DNA of 64,000 bases, taken from assembly GCA_008921705.1 (NCBI GenBank), contig VFFE01007192.1, positions 975,554 to 1,039,553 on the forward strand, given 5' to 3'. Source of the DNA: Burhinus oedicnemus (lineage: Eukaryota > Chordata > Aves > Charadriiformes > Burhinidae). A model generated the notes under the pieces. It ran no database searches. It was not told the origin of the DNA and saw only the letters and a program-made list of their open reading frames with translations. Position numbers and translations under genes: made by a program. Positions 1-11,112 of the stretch are shown here, piece after piece. The stretch's first letter is position 1, and every line of letters begins with the position of its first letter.

Positions 1-51
1 TTATGCATGTCTTCATAAATGTATGTAGTCATGCCTTCAAACATGCTCCGA

Positions 52-645
52 AGATGCGGCCAGTAGGTCAAGGGAAGTGATCGTCCCCTGTACTCTGCTC
101 TGCTGAGACCCACCTGGAGTACTGTATCCAGCTCTGGGATCCCCAGCACAAGACATGGACCTGTTGGAGAAGGTCCAGAGGAGGGCCACAAAAAAATAAT
201 CAGAGGGATGGAGCACCTCTCTTATGAGGAAAGACTGAGAGTTGGGGTTGTTCAGCCTGGAGAAGAGAAGGCTCTGGGGACACCTTATTGTGGCCTGTAA
301 ATGTACAAAGGGGGCTTATAAGAAGAACTGAGAAAGACTTGTTACAAAGGCCTGTAGTGACTGGACAAGGGGCAATGGTTTCAAACTGAAAGAGGGTACA
401 CAAAGATTGGACATAAGGAAGAAATTGTTTACAATGATGGTGGTGAGACACTGGAACACGTTGCCCAAAGAACTGGTCGATGCCTTGTCATTGGAAGCAT
501 TCAAATTCAGATTGGATGGGGCAACCTGATCTTGTGAAAGATGTCCCTGCCCAGGGCAGAGGGTTGGATTAGATGACCTTTAAAGGTCCCTTAATGCTTT
601 AAAGGTCCCTTCCAACTCAAACCATTCTGATCTTGTGATTCTATG
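52..645 (+). mobile_element. CR1 LINE 3' fragment (element X, left copy)
   Basis: Sense-strand CR1 3' ORF2 end and tail: the track reads through the usual ...SLEKRR-like 3' region and ends in CTTGTGATTCTATGAC. It is 5' truncated at about 52. Near the 3' end a short direct duplication (TTAAAGGTCCCTT, around 580 and 600) is shared with the copy at 37612-38045, which shows common descent. From 216 on it belongs to the near-identical inverted arm. Confidence 0.9.
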
Positions 646-1490
646 ACTGAATATTGTTCAAATCACATACTCATGGAATGATTGAGTTTGAAAGATACCA
701 TTGGAGGTCATCTGGTCCAACCCCCTTGTTCAAGCAAAGACGCCTACAGCCAGTTGCCCAGGACCAGGTCCAGATGGCTTTTGAATATCTCCAAGGTGGG
801 AGGCTCCACAACATCTCTGGGCAACCTGTGCCAGTGCTCAGTCACCCTTGCAGTAAAAAAAAAGTGTTTCCTGATGTTCAGAGGGAACCTCCTGAGTTTC
901 ACTTTGTGCCCATTGCCTCTGGTCCTGTCACTAGGCACCACCGAGAAGAACCTGGCTCTGTCTTCTACCTCCCTTCACGTATTTATAGATGTTAATGAGG
1001 TCCTCCCTCAGCCTTCTCTTCTGGAGGCTAAACAGGCTCAGCTCTCTCAGCCTCTCTTCATAGGAGAGATGCTCCAGTCCCTTCAGCATCTTTGTGGTCC
1101 TTCACTGGACTCTCTCCAGTATGTCCTCGTCTTTCTTGTACCGAGGAGCCCCAGAACTGGAAACGGTACTCCAGCTGTGGCCTCAGCAGGGCTAAGGACA
1201 GGGAAAGGATCACCTCCCTCGACCCGCTGCCAAGACTTTGCCCAATCCAGACCAGCATACCATTATCCTGCTTTGCTGCAAGAGCACCTTGCTGGATCAT
1301 GTTCAACTTGGTGTCCACCAGGACCCCCAGGACCTTTTCTACATAGCTCCTTTCCAGACAGGTGGCCCCCAGCATACATGGGTGTATGGGGTTGTTCCTC
1401 CCCGGGTGCAGGACTTTGCACTTCCCTTTGCGGAACTTCATGAGGTTCCTGACAGCCCATTTCTCCAGCCTTCGAGGTCCCTCTGGATGG
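216..1490 (+). repeat. left arm of 1275-bp inverted repeat
   Basis: Reverse complement of 36771-38045. I compared the two line by line and counted about 15 mismatches and no indel. The arm spans the end of one CR1, a short spacer and the 3' part of a second CR1 in the other orientation. Confidence 0.92.
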
Positions 1491-2580
1491 TAGCACTCTG
1501 GAACACTCCTCCCTGTTTTGCGTCATCAGCAAATTTGCTGAGGGCACACTCTTCCCCATCAACCAGGTCATTAATAACTATGTTAAAAGGGCCCAGACCC
1601 AGTATCAACCCCTGAGGCACACTGCTAGTCACTGGCTTCCAACTAGACTTTGCACTGGTCTCCATCCTCTGGGCCTGGCCATTCAGCCAGTTTTCAATCC
1701 ACCTTGCTGTCTGCTCATCCAGCCTGTACATCAACAGCTTGTCTGTAAGGATCTCACAGAACACAGCGTCAAAGGCCTCGCTATGGTCAAGTTGGTCAAG
1801 CAAGTCTTCCTCATGGTGAAGCCATGCTGACTGTTCCTGATGATTTTCCTGTCCTTATTGTGCCTGGAAAATGTTTTATGGATTAGCTTCTCCATTACTT
1901 TCCCAGGGATTGAGGTGGGGCTGACCCATCAAGGCCAGTTGACTTAGTCATGTCCAGTTTGCTTACATGTTCTCTGACCTGATACTCAAACAAGGCTGCA
2001 TATTCCTTGCTCCAGCCTCTCCCCCTGGTCTCTGGGACCTGGCATTCCTGAAGGCTGATCTCGCTAGTAAAGCCTGAGGCAAAGGCGGCCATCAGTACCT
2101 CAGCCTTTGTCCAATGCAATCAGGTCACCCATCTCTTTGAGCAATTAGTTTCCCCAGTCTTTTGTCTCCCATGTACTTACAGAAGCCCTTCTTGTTGTCC
2201 TTGATGTCCCTGGCCAGATTCAATTCCATCTGGGCTTTAGCTTTCCTACCTTCATCCCTGGACGCTCAGACAATATTTCTGTAGTAAACCCAGTTTACCA
2301 GTCCCTGCTTCCACACTCTGTATGCTTCCTTTTTTGTGTTTCAGTATTGCTAGGAGCTCCTTGTTCATCCACACAGGCCTCCTGGCATTTTTGCCTGACT
2401 TCCTATTAATTGGGATGAACTGCTCTTGAGCTTGAAGGTGGTGATCCTTGAATATTAACCAGCTTTCTCGGGCCCCCATTCCTCCAAGGCCTTATCCCAT
2501 GGGACTCTTCCAAGCAGACCATTGAAGAAGCCAAAGTCTGCTCTCCTGAATGTGTTCCAAAAGTCTTCCCAGATGTCACA
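655..2580 (-). mobile_element. CR1 LINE fragment (element Y, left copy)
   Basis: Reverse-oriented CR1 ORF2, tail to tail with the CR1 at 52-645. Read on the minus strand it covers the region after the endonuclease domain, the reverse transcriptase (a FADD-type catalytic box lies near 1525) and the 3' end. Frameshifts and stops break it into pieces. Positions 655-1490 are about 99% identical to 36771-37600 inverted, while 1491-2580 are only roughly 85% like 35440-36770. Confidence 0.9.
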
Positions 2581-2584
2581 GGAG

Positions 2585-5500
2585 CCTGGCTCCAACACAA
2601 AAAGAATAGCAAAAAGAACCAGAACCCCTTTTTTTTCAAGATGCTGAACACCAGAAGGACCAGAAAGCACAGCAAGTAAAAGGACAGAAACAATATGGAT
2701 TTTGACTCACATGTTCCCATCAGTTTGTGGAAACTAAAGCCTTCATACAGCAAAGAACAAAAACCTATTCTTAACCTAAACACAAGTTATTCTAACAATA
2801 TCAACAGCTAAGCATGCTCTTCTATGCACTGATGGACCAACTGAATTCAAAAAAACACAGATCTACTCCAAGATCAGTAGGAGAAACAAATTTTTGGTTA
2901 GATCAATCATTTGAGTGCACATCCTTTCTGTACTTAAAGAGATGAGCACAGCTCACTAAGATGGTTCCATAAAAACACCAGTGCCAAGTCACTTCCAAGG
3001 ACAATTCAGAATCACATTCCAAATTTTTCTTAAGGTTCTGTTATCAGGAAAGACAAAAAGATGGAGGATACGGTGATTATGCTACAAACTTGGGTTTTTC
3101 AGCCACACAAGATAAATCACTGCCGCCTTCATTTTGAGCAGGAAGCATATTTTGAATCTGATACAATTCAAAGACAAATCAGTAACACAGATTTGGATCA
3201 ATTACACTGTGAAGTTCAGGAACTGAAATTAAAGCATTGAACTTGCATGTTACTCTTGCATCTTAAGATTCAAACTAATGCAAATTATACTTATGTTTTC
3301 ACCTCAACTTTTAATCTGAATTTCAGGAACTTTTTTATATGCCTTTTTTCTTTTTTTCATGTGAGCTGTAATGCTAAAAATTTCTATTCCTGCATTACCT
3401 AAGGAACTCTGGGGATGATAAATGTAAAGGCATACCCACACCTTTCCACTTGTAAGCTTATTTAGGAGCAATTTAAAAATTTTAGTTCATAGAATTTAAT
3501 TTCAATATTTTATGAACATTTATTTTGTCTTCTCTTCCCAGCAGGTTACAATGCAGTCATTATTTGACTTTTATGATACCACTGTTACTGTAGAATTTAG
3601 CCACAACTGAGATTTGCTAGCATAAGAATAGCTAACTATGAGCAATATGTCAGGTCCAACCCCTTCAAAAAGAGAGACACATAAATAGAAGAAATAAAAC
3701 TTTAGAACAGCCATAAATAACATATGCTAGTGGGAATACTTTAGTATTACCCTTAATGCTGTACGAAGATTTATTATTTCCATTTACAGATCTAGCCAGC
3801 AGTAATGTTAAAACAATATTTTATATGCTACTTTCAATTTATCCCACCTTTCTTCTTTATATAAAATGTGACAGAGGTAGCTGATTGCAATAACAGATTA
3901 GAAGCAGCTTGCCGCTTTGTTTCAGTTACGCTGCTGCTTTCCACTGAACTAGAAAAAGCAGTCCTGCTTTTAAATTATATCTGTTACTTGAGACAATAAC
4001 GCCATAAATGTCCAGATGTGTGGCTCTCCTACTTCATAATTTTAATGTCTACAAGTGCTTTCATTTTTCTATTGAAAACTATTACCACTTGAATTAAAAA
4101 GTACGTTTAGCAAAACATAACAGTATTGTTTAGCGACTTCAACTTCATACGAACTAACATGATGTGAATGATCTTTCGTTGTACAAGGTGAAAGAGCAAA
4201 TCCTACAGGCTTCCTTTGAACAACAGGGTATCAGACAAAGCAGGAATGCTAAATGAACGCTCTCCTCCTCCAATCTGCATCTTAGCAAATCATTAATCTC
4301 AGTTACACAAATGTTCAGCTGTGATTTTTTTTTTCTGCTTTTAATCTGGTGTACCTGGCTGAAAGCGTAATTTCAAACTATGAGAAATTTGTGTTTTATC
4401 TGTAGCATTTTACATATTCCCAGATTACATCCTCAGTTTCCTCGCATCTGTTTTTCTTCAAACCCAGTCCTGATGTAACATGCCAGTGAGAGTTTTGACT
4501 TTGTCTTTAGTGGTGGCTTAACTCTGCTGTGCAGAAATGACCTCCAGGAAGAGTTAAATACTAATGTTTATGCCCATCTATAAGCCTTCCACCAGCGTAC
4601 CTTCAGGGCAACCTTAAAGTATCTTAACCTGTATAATGAAGAGAAGAAACCATGCTCAATGGGGCAAACTCCAAATATTCTGTCTGCCCAGTACTGACAC
4701 ATCATATGAAAGATGTCAGGCAGACAAGGCTAAAACAGTCTCCAACATCACACAGTAGAAGGAGACAACAGGAACTCAGGCAACCACCTGAACCCCATAC
4801 ACTTTCACAGTCTTCCAGAAAGGAAACTGCAGACAAACAGAATCAGACCTTTAAAGACCAGGATTGTTTGACATGTATAAAGCAAGAGTTTACAAAAGCA
4901 AAGACAGGAGAAGAAAAATAAAAGGGGAAAAAAAAAAATCAATCAGACAAATATGACAAGATTTATCATTTAAATCTTTCATGAAAATACAAGCCACAAG
5001 TATTTTCAACGAAACTGATAAATTGGCATCTCTAATCAGTCTTACTAGGCTTTATTTCAGCAAGTATATGAGCATGCTTGCTTTCCTCTGGTAAACCACG
5101 AATGTCCTTGGGCCTAAACAGTTAAGAGAGAAACATCTGTGTTCTGTGCCCTCTTATGCCTTGAAAAAAGACAAGTTGTGCAGCATCTCTTGTAAGAAAA
5201 AATGCATGTAGAGAGGCAATGAAGAATCAATCTTCATCTATCTACAGTGTGCCCCAGGGAAAAAAATTAATAACTTTCACAAGCAAGTAAAAACTGGCCT
5301 TTCATTGTCGCAAGGGCAGAAAAAAAGAATTTCCTTCATTTGCATCTCTGCCCATAATTATGTTAGGAGATACAACCTTTCTTTTGAAATACCAGAGATC
5401 AGCTATGAAAAATGAACTAGCATTTAAACTGCTATGACAATACCTGTATACCTATTATCAGTTTTGGAAGTCTTCTCCCCTGCCCAATCTTCAATTCACT

Positions 5501-7005
5501 TTTGAGTGAAACTGCTATCTCTCAGAAGTGGCCTCTCCTGACAACCTCACTGATTCTTTCAAAATAACAAAAAAGCATAGAAATAAGCCCTTCAAATAAC
5601 AGTACCCGCTGATGTGAAACAGAGTACTTGAGTAGACAAATCAATAGCTGCTGCAATCATGAATTTAAAGAGACAGATTCCCAACATTTTTCTTAACCTT
5701 TCGAAAATCTCAACAGCATGAAATTACATGTAATGGTAAAATATAATTTATACTGTGCCTAACATACATTTCCTGGCTGCGTGCTCACTAAGACACAAAT
5801 TTATATAGGGACTTACCTGTGGCAGTGCTGTGTGTCCCCAGGCCCAACTCTAAAGTGTGGAATTAAGGTGCAGAATGGACTCAACAAATTCAAGCAAGGC
5901 TTTCCAGTTCCTAAATACCAAAGCATGTGCCTAGGAATTAATTTCAGAAAAGCCTGTACACTTACTGGGGAGGGATACCAAACCCAGCAGGTAGGAAACG
6001 CAAAAAAAAAGAAAAAAATATTTCTCAGTGTCTTTCTCTTGAGATTAAACACGAACTTGTACCAGATGTATGGACAGGGGAACCAGAGTCCTACCTCTCC
6101 CAGGCTCTGGTATTTAGTTATCCTTTTGCATATCAATAACTGACACACATTTTTCCTTGAAAACATGGCAGAAAAATGAAAAGCTGTTTTATACAACATC
6201 TTCAGCACTTGCCCCAGAGGTCTTTCACTAGAGCAAATTTAAGCCCTTACACACTTTGAAATGACTCTTAGCAACCGCTGGAGTGAAGACTGAAACCTGG
6301 CCAGCAAAACTGAATCACACTGTAGAAATGAACAGGAGCTATACGGACTCAGAGACAATGAACAAGCAAGGTCATAAAGCCCAATGATAAGGTCCACCTC
6401 TGGGAAATAAGACTGCTCCTTCAAGAACAATTATGCAAATATATTTTTAGTATCTTCAATTCTATTTGCTCATCCAATCTATGGCAAGTTTGAAGACCAT
6501 CCAGTGGAGAAGCCATGGATAGAGAAGGATCAGCATGAAATGACACCACCCATAAAATACAACAGAATCCCAGAAATATTCTGGTTCCTTGGCTTCCAAC
6601 CAGGGAAGGCAGGAAGGACATACAAACAACTGAAATGCCCGCATTTTGTTCGTTTAATAAAGTTTCTTATTTCGTTGTAAGTTATGTCTTAAGGAAAAAT
6701 TAATTCTTTAGTAAGGAATTTCTGTTGCATTATAACAGTTCTAATAAGGAATGAAATTATATAAAGCAAGCATCAAAAAATCTTAAGTTGAATGTTTTTG
6801 ATCAGGACCATTTTGGGCACTTAGATATACAGGAATGGTGTTTGCATGTACAGTTGCAGTTTCCATTATAATCATTTGATTGGGATACTTCATCTCATCC
6901 TGACAGAAAATGAGCAGACCTTGATTAGTTATGCTGTCATCACCTCCAAGCTATATTAAACAACCCTAACTACTATTAGGAAGTTTCAGCTAATACAAAA
7001 CACTG
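2585..7005. other. intronic unique DNA, no gene seen
   Basis: AT-rich sequence with short A runs (4926-4938, 6001-6009). Small open frames, for instance 4652-4921 (+) and 5813-6208 (-), have no recognisable domain and no Cys pattern of anosmin. An old palindromic repeat may lie near 5030-5110. Confidence 0.6.
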
Positions 7006-7009
7006 TCAT

Positions 7010-8235
7010 ATACTGCAGAAAATTCAAGTCTGCCCAGTAGCTGCTGCTGGATCCCAGTCTCCCCAGTTGCTAGCACCTGGACATACAAGCTCCCACGAAC
7101 ACAGCCCCACTCCAGCTGCTGGTACAGCCTGTCACACACACTGACAGGGCAGACTGGGACTCCAGTAGCCAACCCCCCTTGCAGCTGGGGGATTACTACA
7201 GCCCCTAGTAGCCAACCTCCCTGTGGTCTTGCCCTTGGAGAAACACTGTAACTACCCAGAGCTGGTCAGGACTCCTCAGGTTCTTGCAGTAGCCAACCTG
7301 CTGTCCTCTCGCCCCTGGAGGCACGCAGTCACACCCAGCTCTCAGGCCACCTCACCTACCCACAGGCTCGTTCAGCTGGCTCTTCACTTATGTTCACACA
7401 CTCGCCTGCACTTGGACTGGCCGCTGGCACCACAGATGCATAGGGCAGGCCCTTGTGACCCGCAGTCTCACACCAGGGGCTGGCACTTGGTTTCACTCAC
7501 TCTGGTCCCTCCGGCCTCTGCCTCTTAGCACACGGGCCCTTTGGCCCGCAGTCCCAGCCCAGCAGCCAGCATCCAGACCCCAAGTCTCTCCAGTTGCTGG
7601 CACCATGGACACACAGGCCTCTGCCCCAGGGTCTGACTCCAGTTGCTGGCACTCAGGCCCCCCCCCCCCTCCCCACAGAACAGATGTCCCTTAGACAGGA
7701 AAAGTTAGAAGTGGAATTTAATAAGATAGGACAGACTGTGCTGGTCAGGAGCAGGGCATGGCCAGACAAGCATGTCACATATTTACACACATCCAGCCCT
7801 TTTTATCCCCTTATCCCTCTATTTCCCTGTAATATATCCTGAGTAATCCCAAAATGCTCTTTCCCCGCAGCCCATAATGTGTCCCATACCCCAGGCAGCA
7901 CCTCCCCTCACTCCAAAATGGGATCTAGCGTTGATTCACCCTGATGGGTCTCATGGCTGGATGATTCACCTTGACAGCTCTCCTGGAACAGCCCTGGGAG
8001 GGCCCAGAGAGGCAGTTCCTCCCTCCGAGCCCTTTACCTGGGCTCCCATCTGCCTGCCGGACTCTGTGCTCCCCTGGCCTTGGGGAGATGGGCCTCTGAT
8101 GGGCTGATGGCTCCTGTGGTGGGCCTGGGAGCGGCCGGGCAGGGTGTGATTTGGGATCCTCCACCTGCCATTGTCTCTCTGAGCTCTTTCATGGGTCTGC
8201 AGATAAGCTTTTCTCACAAAACCTAACTGTACATA
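7010..8235 (-). mobile_element. probable LTR of an avian endogenous retrovirus
   Basis: A GC-rich island in AT-rich intron. It carries degenerate internal repeats of a CCAGTTGCTGGCAC-like unit (near 7046, 7110, 7578 and 7635), a C12 run at 7658-7669, and an A/T-rich promoter-like box on the minus strand near 7800 (GATAAAAAGG). No coding region is attached, so it would be a solo LTR. Ends are approximate and no clean target-site duplication was found. Confidence 0.45.
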
Positions 8236-8609
8236 CCTGAATATTTTATAGCAGTCATAGAGAACTGAACCAAATTCCAGGTAACACAACATCACATATT
8301 CAAGAGTGACAAAAAATGGTTCCTGAGGCAAAAAGTATAAGAACCGGATGAGCAGCTAATGGCTTGTTCCATACTTTCGGTCTTTCTTGTTACTATTCTC
8401 TGTAATTTTCCTACTTCTACTATACCTTTTTGAGATGGAAGGACAGCAACAGCATGCAACATTCAAAATGAGTCAGTGCATAATTTACACAGTATTATAA
8501 TATCTTCAATGTTACTCACTGTTGTTTTTCAAAACCCCTTAACTTTCAGTTTATAGTTTTGATTCCTCCAGAGAAGTTAGCTGATATTTTCACCTTTGTT
8601 ATGCATTTC

Positions 8610-8878
8610 AATGTTGTGTGTACAGGTGTCTGGGCCCTGAAGATATTAGCAGGCCTTAACAGTCCTGACCTGCCTCACCTGGGGTCTCCACCCTCACGCC
8701 TTGCCTATGGGCCCAGAAGTCACATTTCAGCCTGGCTGGGACCATCAGTCCTTCTGTGAGCTATACTGTAGCTGTGCCTGTCTCTGGCCCTGCTTCCTGG
8801 TTGGACACCTCATCTATGCTGGAGGCAGCTCATCTTCTGGGTGTACTCCGTAGCTTGTCTCTGGCCCCATCTGCTTTT
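8610..8878. mobile_element. unclassified GC-rich repeat-like fragment
   Basis: A CT-rich, CTGG-rich block that abuts the CR1 tail at 8881. Its composition and abrupt edges suggest a piece of an LTR or other element, but I do not recognise the family. Confidence 0.3.
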
Positions 8879-8880
8879 AG

Positions 8881-9698
8881 AATAGAATCATAGAGTGGTT
8901 TAGGCTGGGAGGGACCTTTAAAGGTCATCTAGTCCAACCTCCTCTGCAATGAGCAGGGACACCTTCAACTAGATTAGGTTGCTCAGAGCCCCATCCAACT
9001 TGACCTTGAATGTTTCCAGGGATGGCACATCTACCACCTCTCTGTGCAACCTGTGCCAGTTTTTTCACCACACTCATCATAAAAAAATTCCTTCTATCTA
9101 GTCTAAATCTACCCTCTTTTAGCCTAAAACCATTAGCAACAGGCCCTGCTAAAATGTTTGTCCCAATCTTTCTTGTAAGCCCCCTTTAAGTACTGAAAGG
9201 CCACAATAAGGTCTCCCCGGAACCTTCTCTTCCCTAGGCTGAATAACCCCAACTCTCTCAGCCTGTCCTCATAGGAGAGGTGTTCCAGCCCTCTCATCAT
9301 TTCTGTAGCCTTCCTCTGGACCCGCTCCAACAGGTCTCTATCCTTCCTGTGCTGAGGGCTCCAGAGCTGGACGCAGTACTCCAGGTGCAGAGGGGCAGGA
9401 TCACCTCCCTCGATCTGCTGGTCACGCTGCTTTTGATGCAGCCCAGGATATGGTTGGCTTTCTGGACTGCAAGTGCATGTTGCCAGCTCGTGTCCAGGTT
9501 TTCATCCACCAGTACCCGCAAGTCCTTTTCCTCAGGGTTGCTCTCAATCCATTCTCCGCCCAGCCTGTATTTGTGCATGGGATTGCCCCAACCCAGGTGC
9601 AGGACCTTGCCCTTGGCCTTGTTGACCCTCATGAGGTTCACACGGGCCCACTTCTCGAGCTTGTCCAGGTCGCTGTGGATGGCAACCCATCCCTCAGG
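8881..9698 (-). mobile_element. CR1 LINE 3' fragment
   Basis: Starts with the reversed CR1 tail (AGAATAGAATCATAGAG) and runs through the 3' ORF2 end in antisense, up to the ...ATCCAGAG/CCCTCAGG region. The minus-strand reading gives typical CR1 C-terminal blocks ([26 protein letters not shown]). It is 5' truncated where the GAATA array begins. Confidence 0.9.
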
Positions 9699-9699
9699 C

Positions 9700-9819
9700 G
9701 AATAGAATAGAATAGAATAGAATAGAATAGAATAGAATAGAATAGAATAGAATAGAATAGAATAGAATAGAATAGAATAGAATAGAATAGAATAGAATAG
9801 AATAGAATAGAATAGAATA
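9700..9819. repeat. perfect (GAATA)24 microsatellite
   Basis: Twenty-four uninterrupted copies of GAATA. It sits at the 3' tail end of the CR1 at 9820-10870 (reversed), so it probably grew from a tail variant of the usual ATTCTATG repeat. The lack of any interruption suggests high mutability. Confidence 0.97.
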
Positions 9820-10870
9820 ATCTCAGTTGGAAGGGACCTACAACAATCATCTAGACCATCTGCCTGAACAATTCAGGGCTGATCGGAAGTTAAAGCATGT
9901 TATTAAGGGCATTGTCCAAATGCCTCTTAAACACTGACAGGCATGGCACATTGACCACCTCCCTTGGAAGCCTGTTCCAGTGTTTGAACACCTTTTGGTA
10001 AAGAAATGCTTACTAATGTCCAGTCTAATCCTCCCCTAGTGCAGCTTTGAACCACTGCCTTGCATCTTGTCACTGAATCCCAGGGAGAAGAGCTCAGCAC
10101 CTCCCTCTCCACATCACCTCCTCTGTAGAGAGCAACGAGGTTGCCCATCAGCCTCCTTCTCTCCAAACTAGACAAGCCCAAAGTCCTTAGCTGCTCCTCA
10201 CAGGACATGCCTTCCAGCCCTTTCACCAGCTTTGTTGCCCTCCTCTGGATGCATTCAAGGACCTTCACCTCCTTCTTAAATTGTGGGGCCCAGAACTGCA
10301 CACAGTACTCAAGGTGAGGTCATACCAACGCTGAATACAGCAGGATAATCGCCTCTTTTGAGCAGCTGGTTATACTGTGTTTGATGCACCCCAGCATGTG
10401 GTTTGCCCTCCTGGCTTCCAGGGCACACTGCTGACTCCTGTTGAGCCTGCTGTCGACCAGCACTCCCAGATCCCTTTCTGCAGGGCTGCTCTCCAGCCAC
10501 TCCTCTCCCAGTTTATACTTGTGCCCGGTATTACTCCGGCCTAGGTGCAGAATCGGGCATTCCAACTTGTTAAATTTCATATCATTAATCATTACCCAAT
10601 GTCCCAATCTATCCAGATCCCTCTGCAAGGCATCCCATCCCTCAAGAGAGTTAACAGCACCCCCCAGTTTAGTCGAACTTGCTAATGTTGCATTCAACTC
10701 CTGCATCCAGATCGTTGATAAATATATTGAAGAGGACTGGCTCTAGAATTGAACCCTGAGGAACACCACTGGTCACCAGCCAAATGTAACCCCATTCACT
10801 ACAACCCTTTGAGCCCTGCCCTTCAGCAAGTTCTTCACCCAGCACACTGTGAACCCTCTCATCCCAGAGT
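9820..10870 (-). mobile_element. CR1 LINE 3' fragment
   Basis: Second reversed CR1 in tandem with the one at 8881-9698, of a different subfamily. Its minus strand encodes the C-terminal reverse transcriptase part (VLVDSRLNRSQQCALEARRA) and the region before it ([10 protein letters not shown]) with several frame breaks. The 3' tail is the GAATA array. Confidence 0.88.
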
Positions 10871-11112
10871 TGCCGCTGGTTGCCCCTGAGCCTGGCTCAT
10901 CACTTGCTGTGCCTGAGGCTGTTGATGACACTGTTACCAGCACCCAGCTCTGCCCGCCCTGTGGGGCTGCTCCCCTCGGCAAGGCCACAGCCTGCGATGG
11001 CGTCACCCTTGGCCCTCAGCTCCCCATCCCCTGGGAGCAGCCAGCCCTCCCTGAGCCTGACAGAAGGAGACTGTGCTTTGGGGTCTGTAATAATATCTTC
11101 TTTTTTTCCTGA
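10871..11112. other. GC-rich segment of unknown type beside a CR1 5' end
   Basis: A 240-bp GC-rich stretch with open frames in several phases, dropping abruptly to AT-rich DNA after 11100. No conserved domain is seen in any frame. It may be part of the element next to it or a separate repeat. Confidence 0.3.

Noticed and set aside
682..1443. 253-codon plus-strand frame, and its twin at 36818-37579 on the minus strand
   Set aside because: Antisense of CR1 ORF2 3' region; the identity of the two only reflects the inverted repeat.
4652..4921. 89-codon plus-strand frame
   Set aside because: No domain, no splice or homology support.
6462..6644. Minus-strand frame with a GWC motif, considered as ANOS1 exon 2
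   Set aside because: Flanking residues do not match the anosmin Cys-rich region (no NGSLVWC, no Cys spacing) and no acceptor/donor pair fits.
9638..9850. GAATA array considered as a CRISPR array or coding repeat
   Set aside because: Pentamer microsatellite in a vertebrate intron; no spacers; the LFYSI repeat protein is an artefact.
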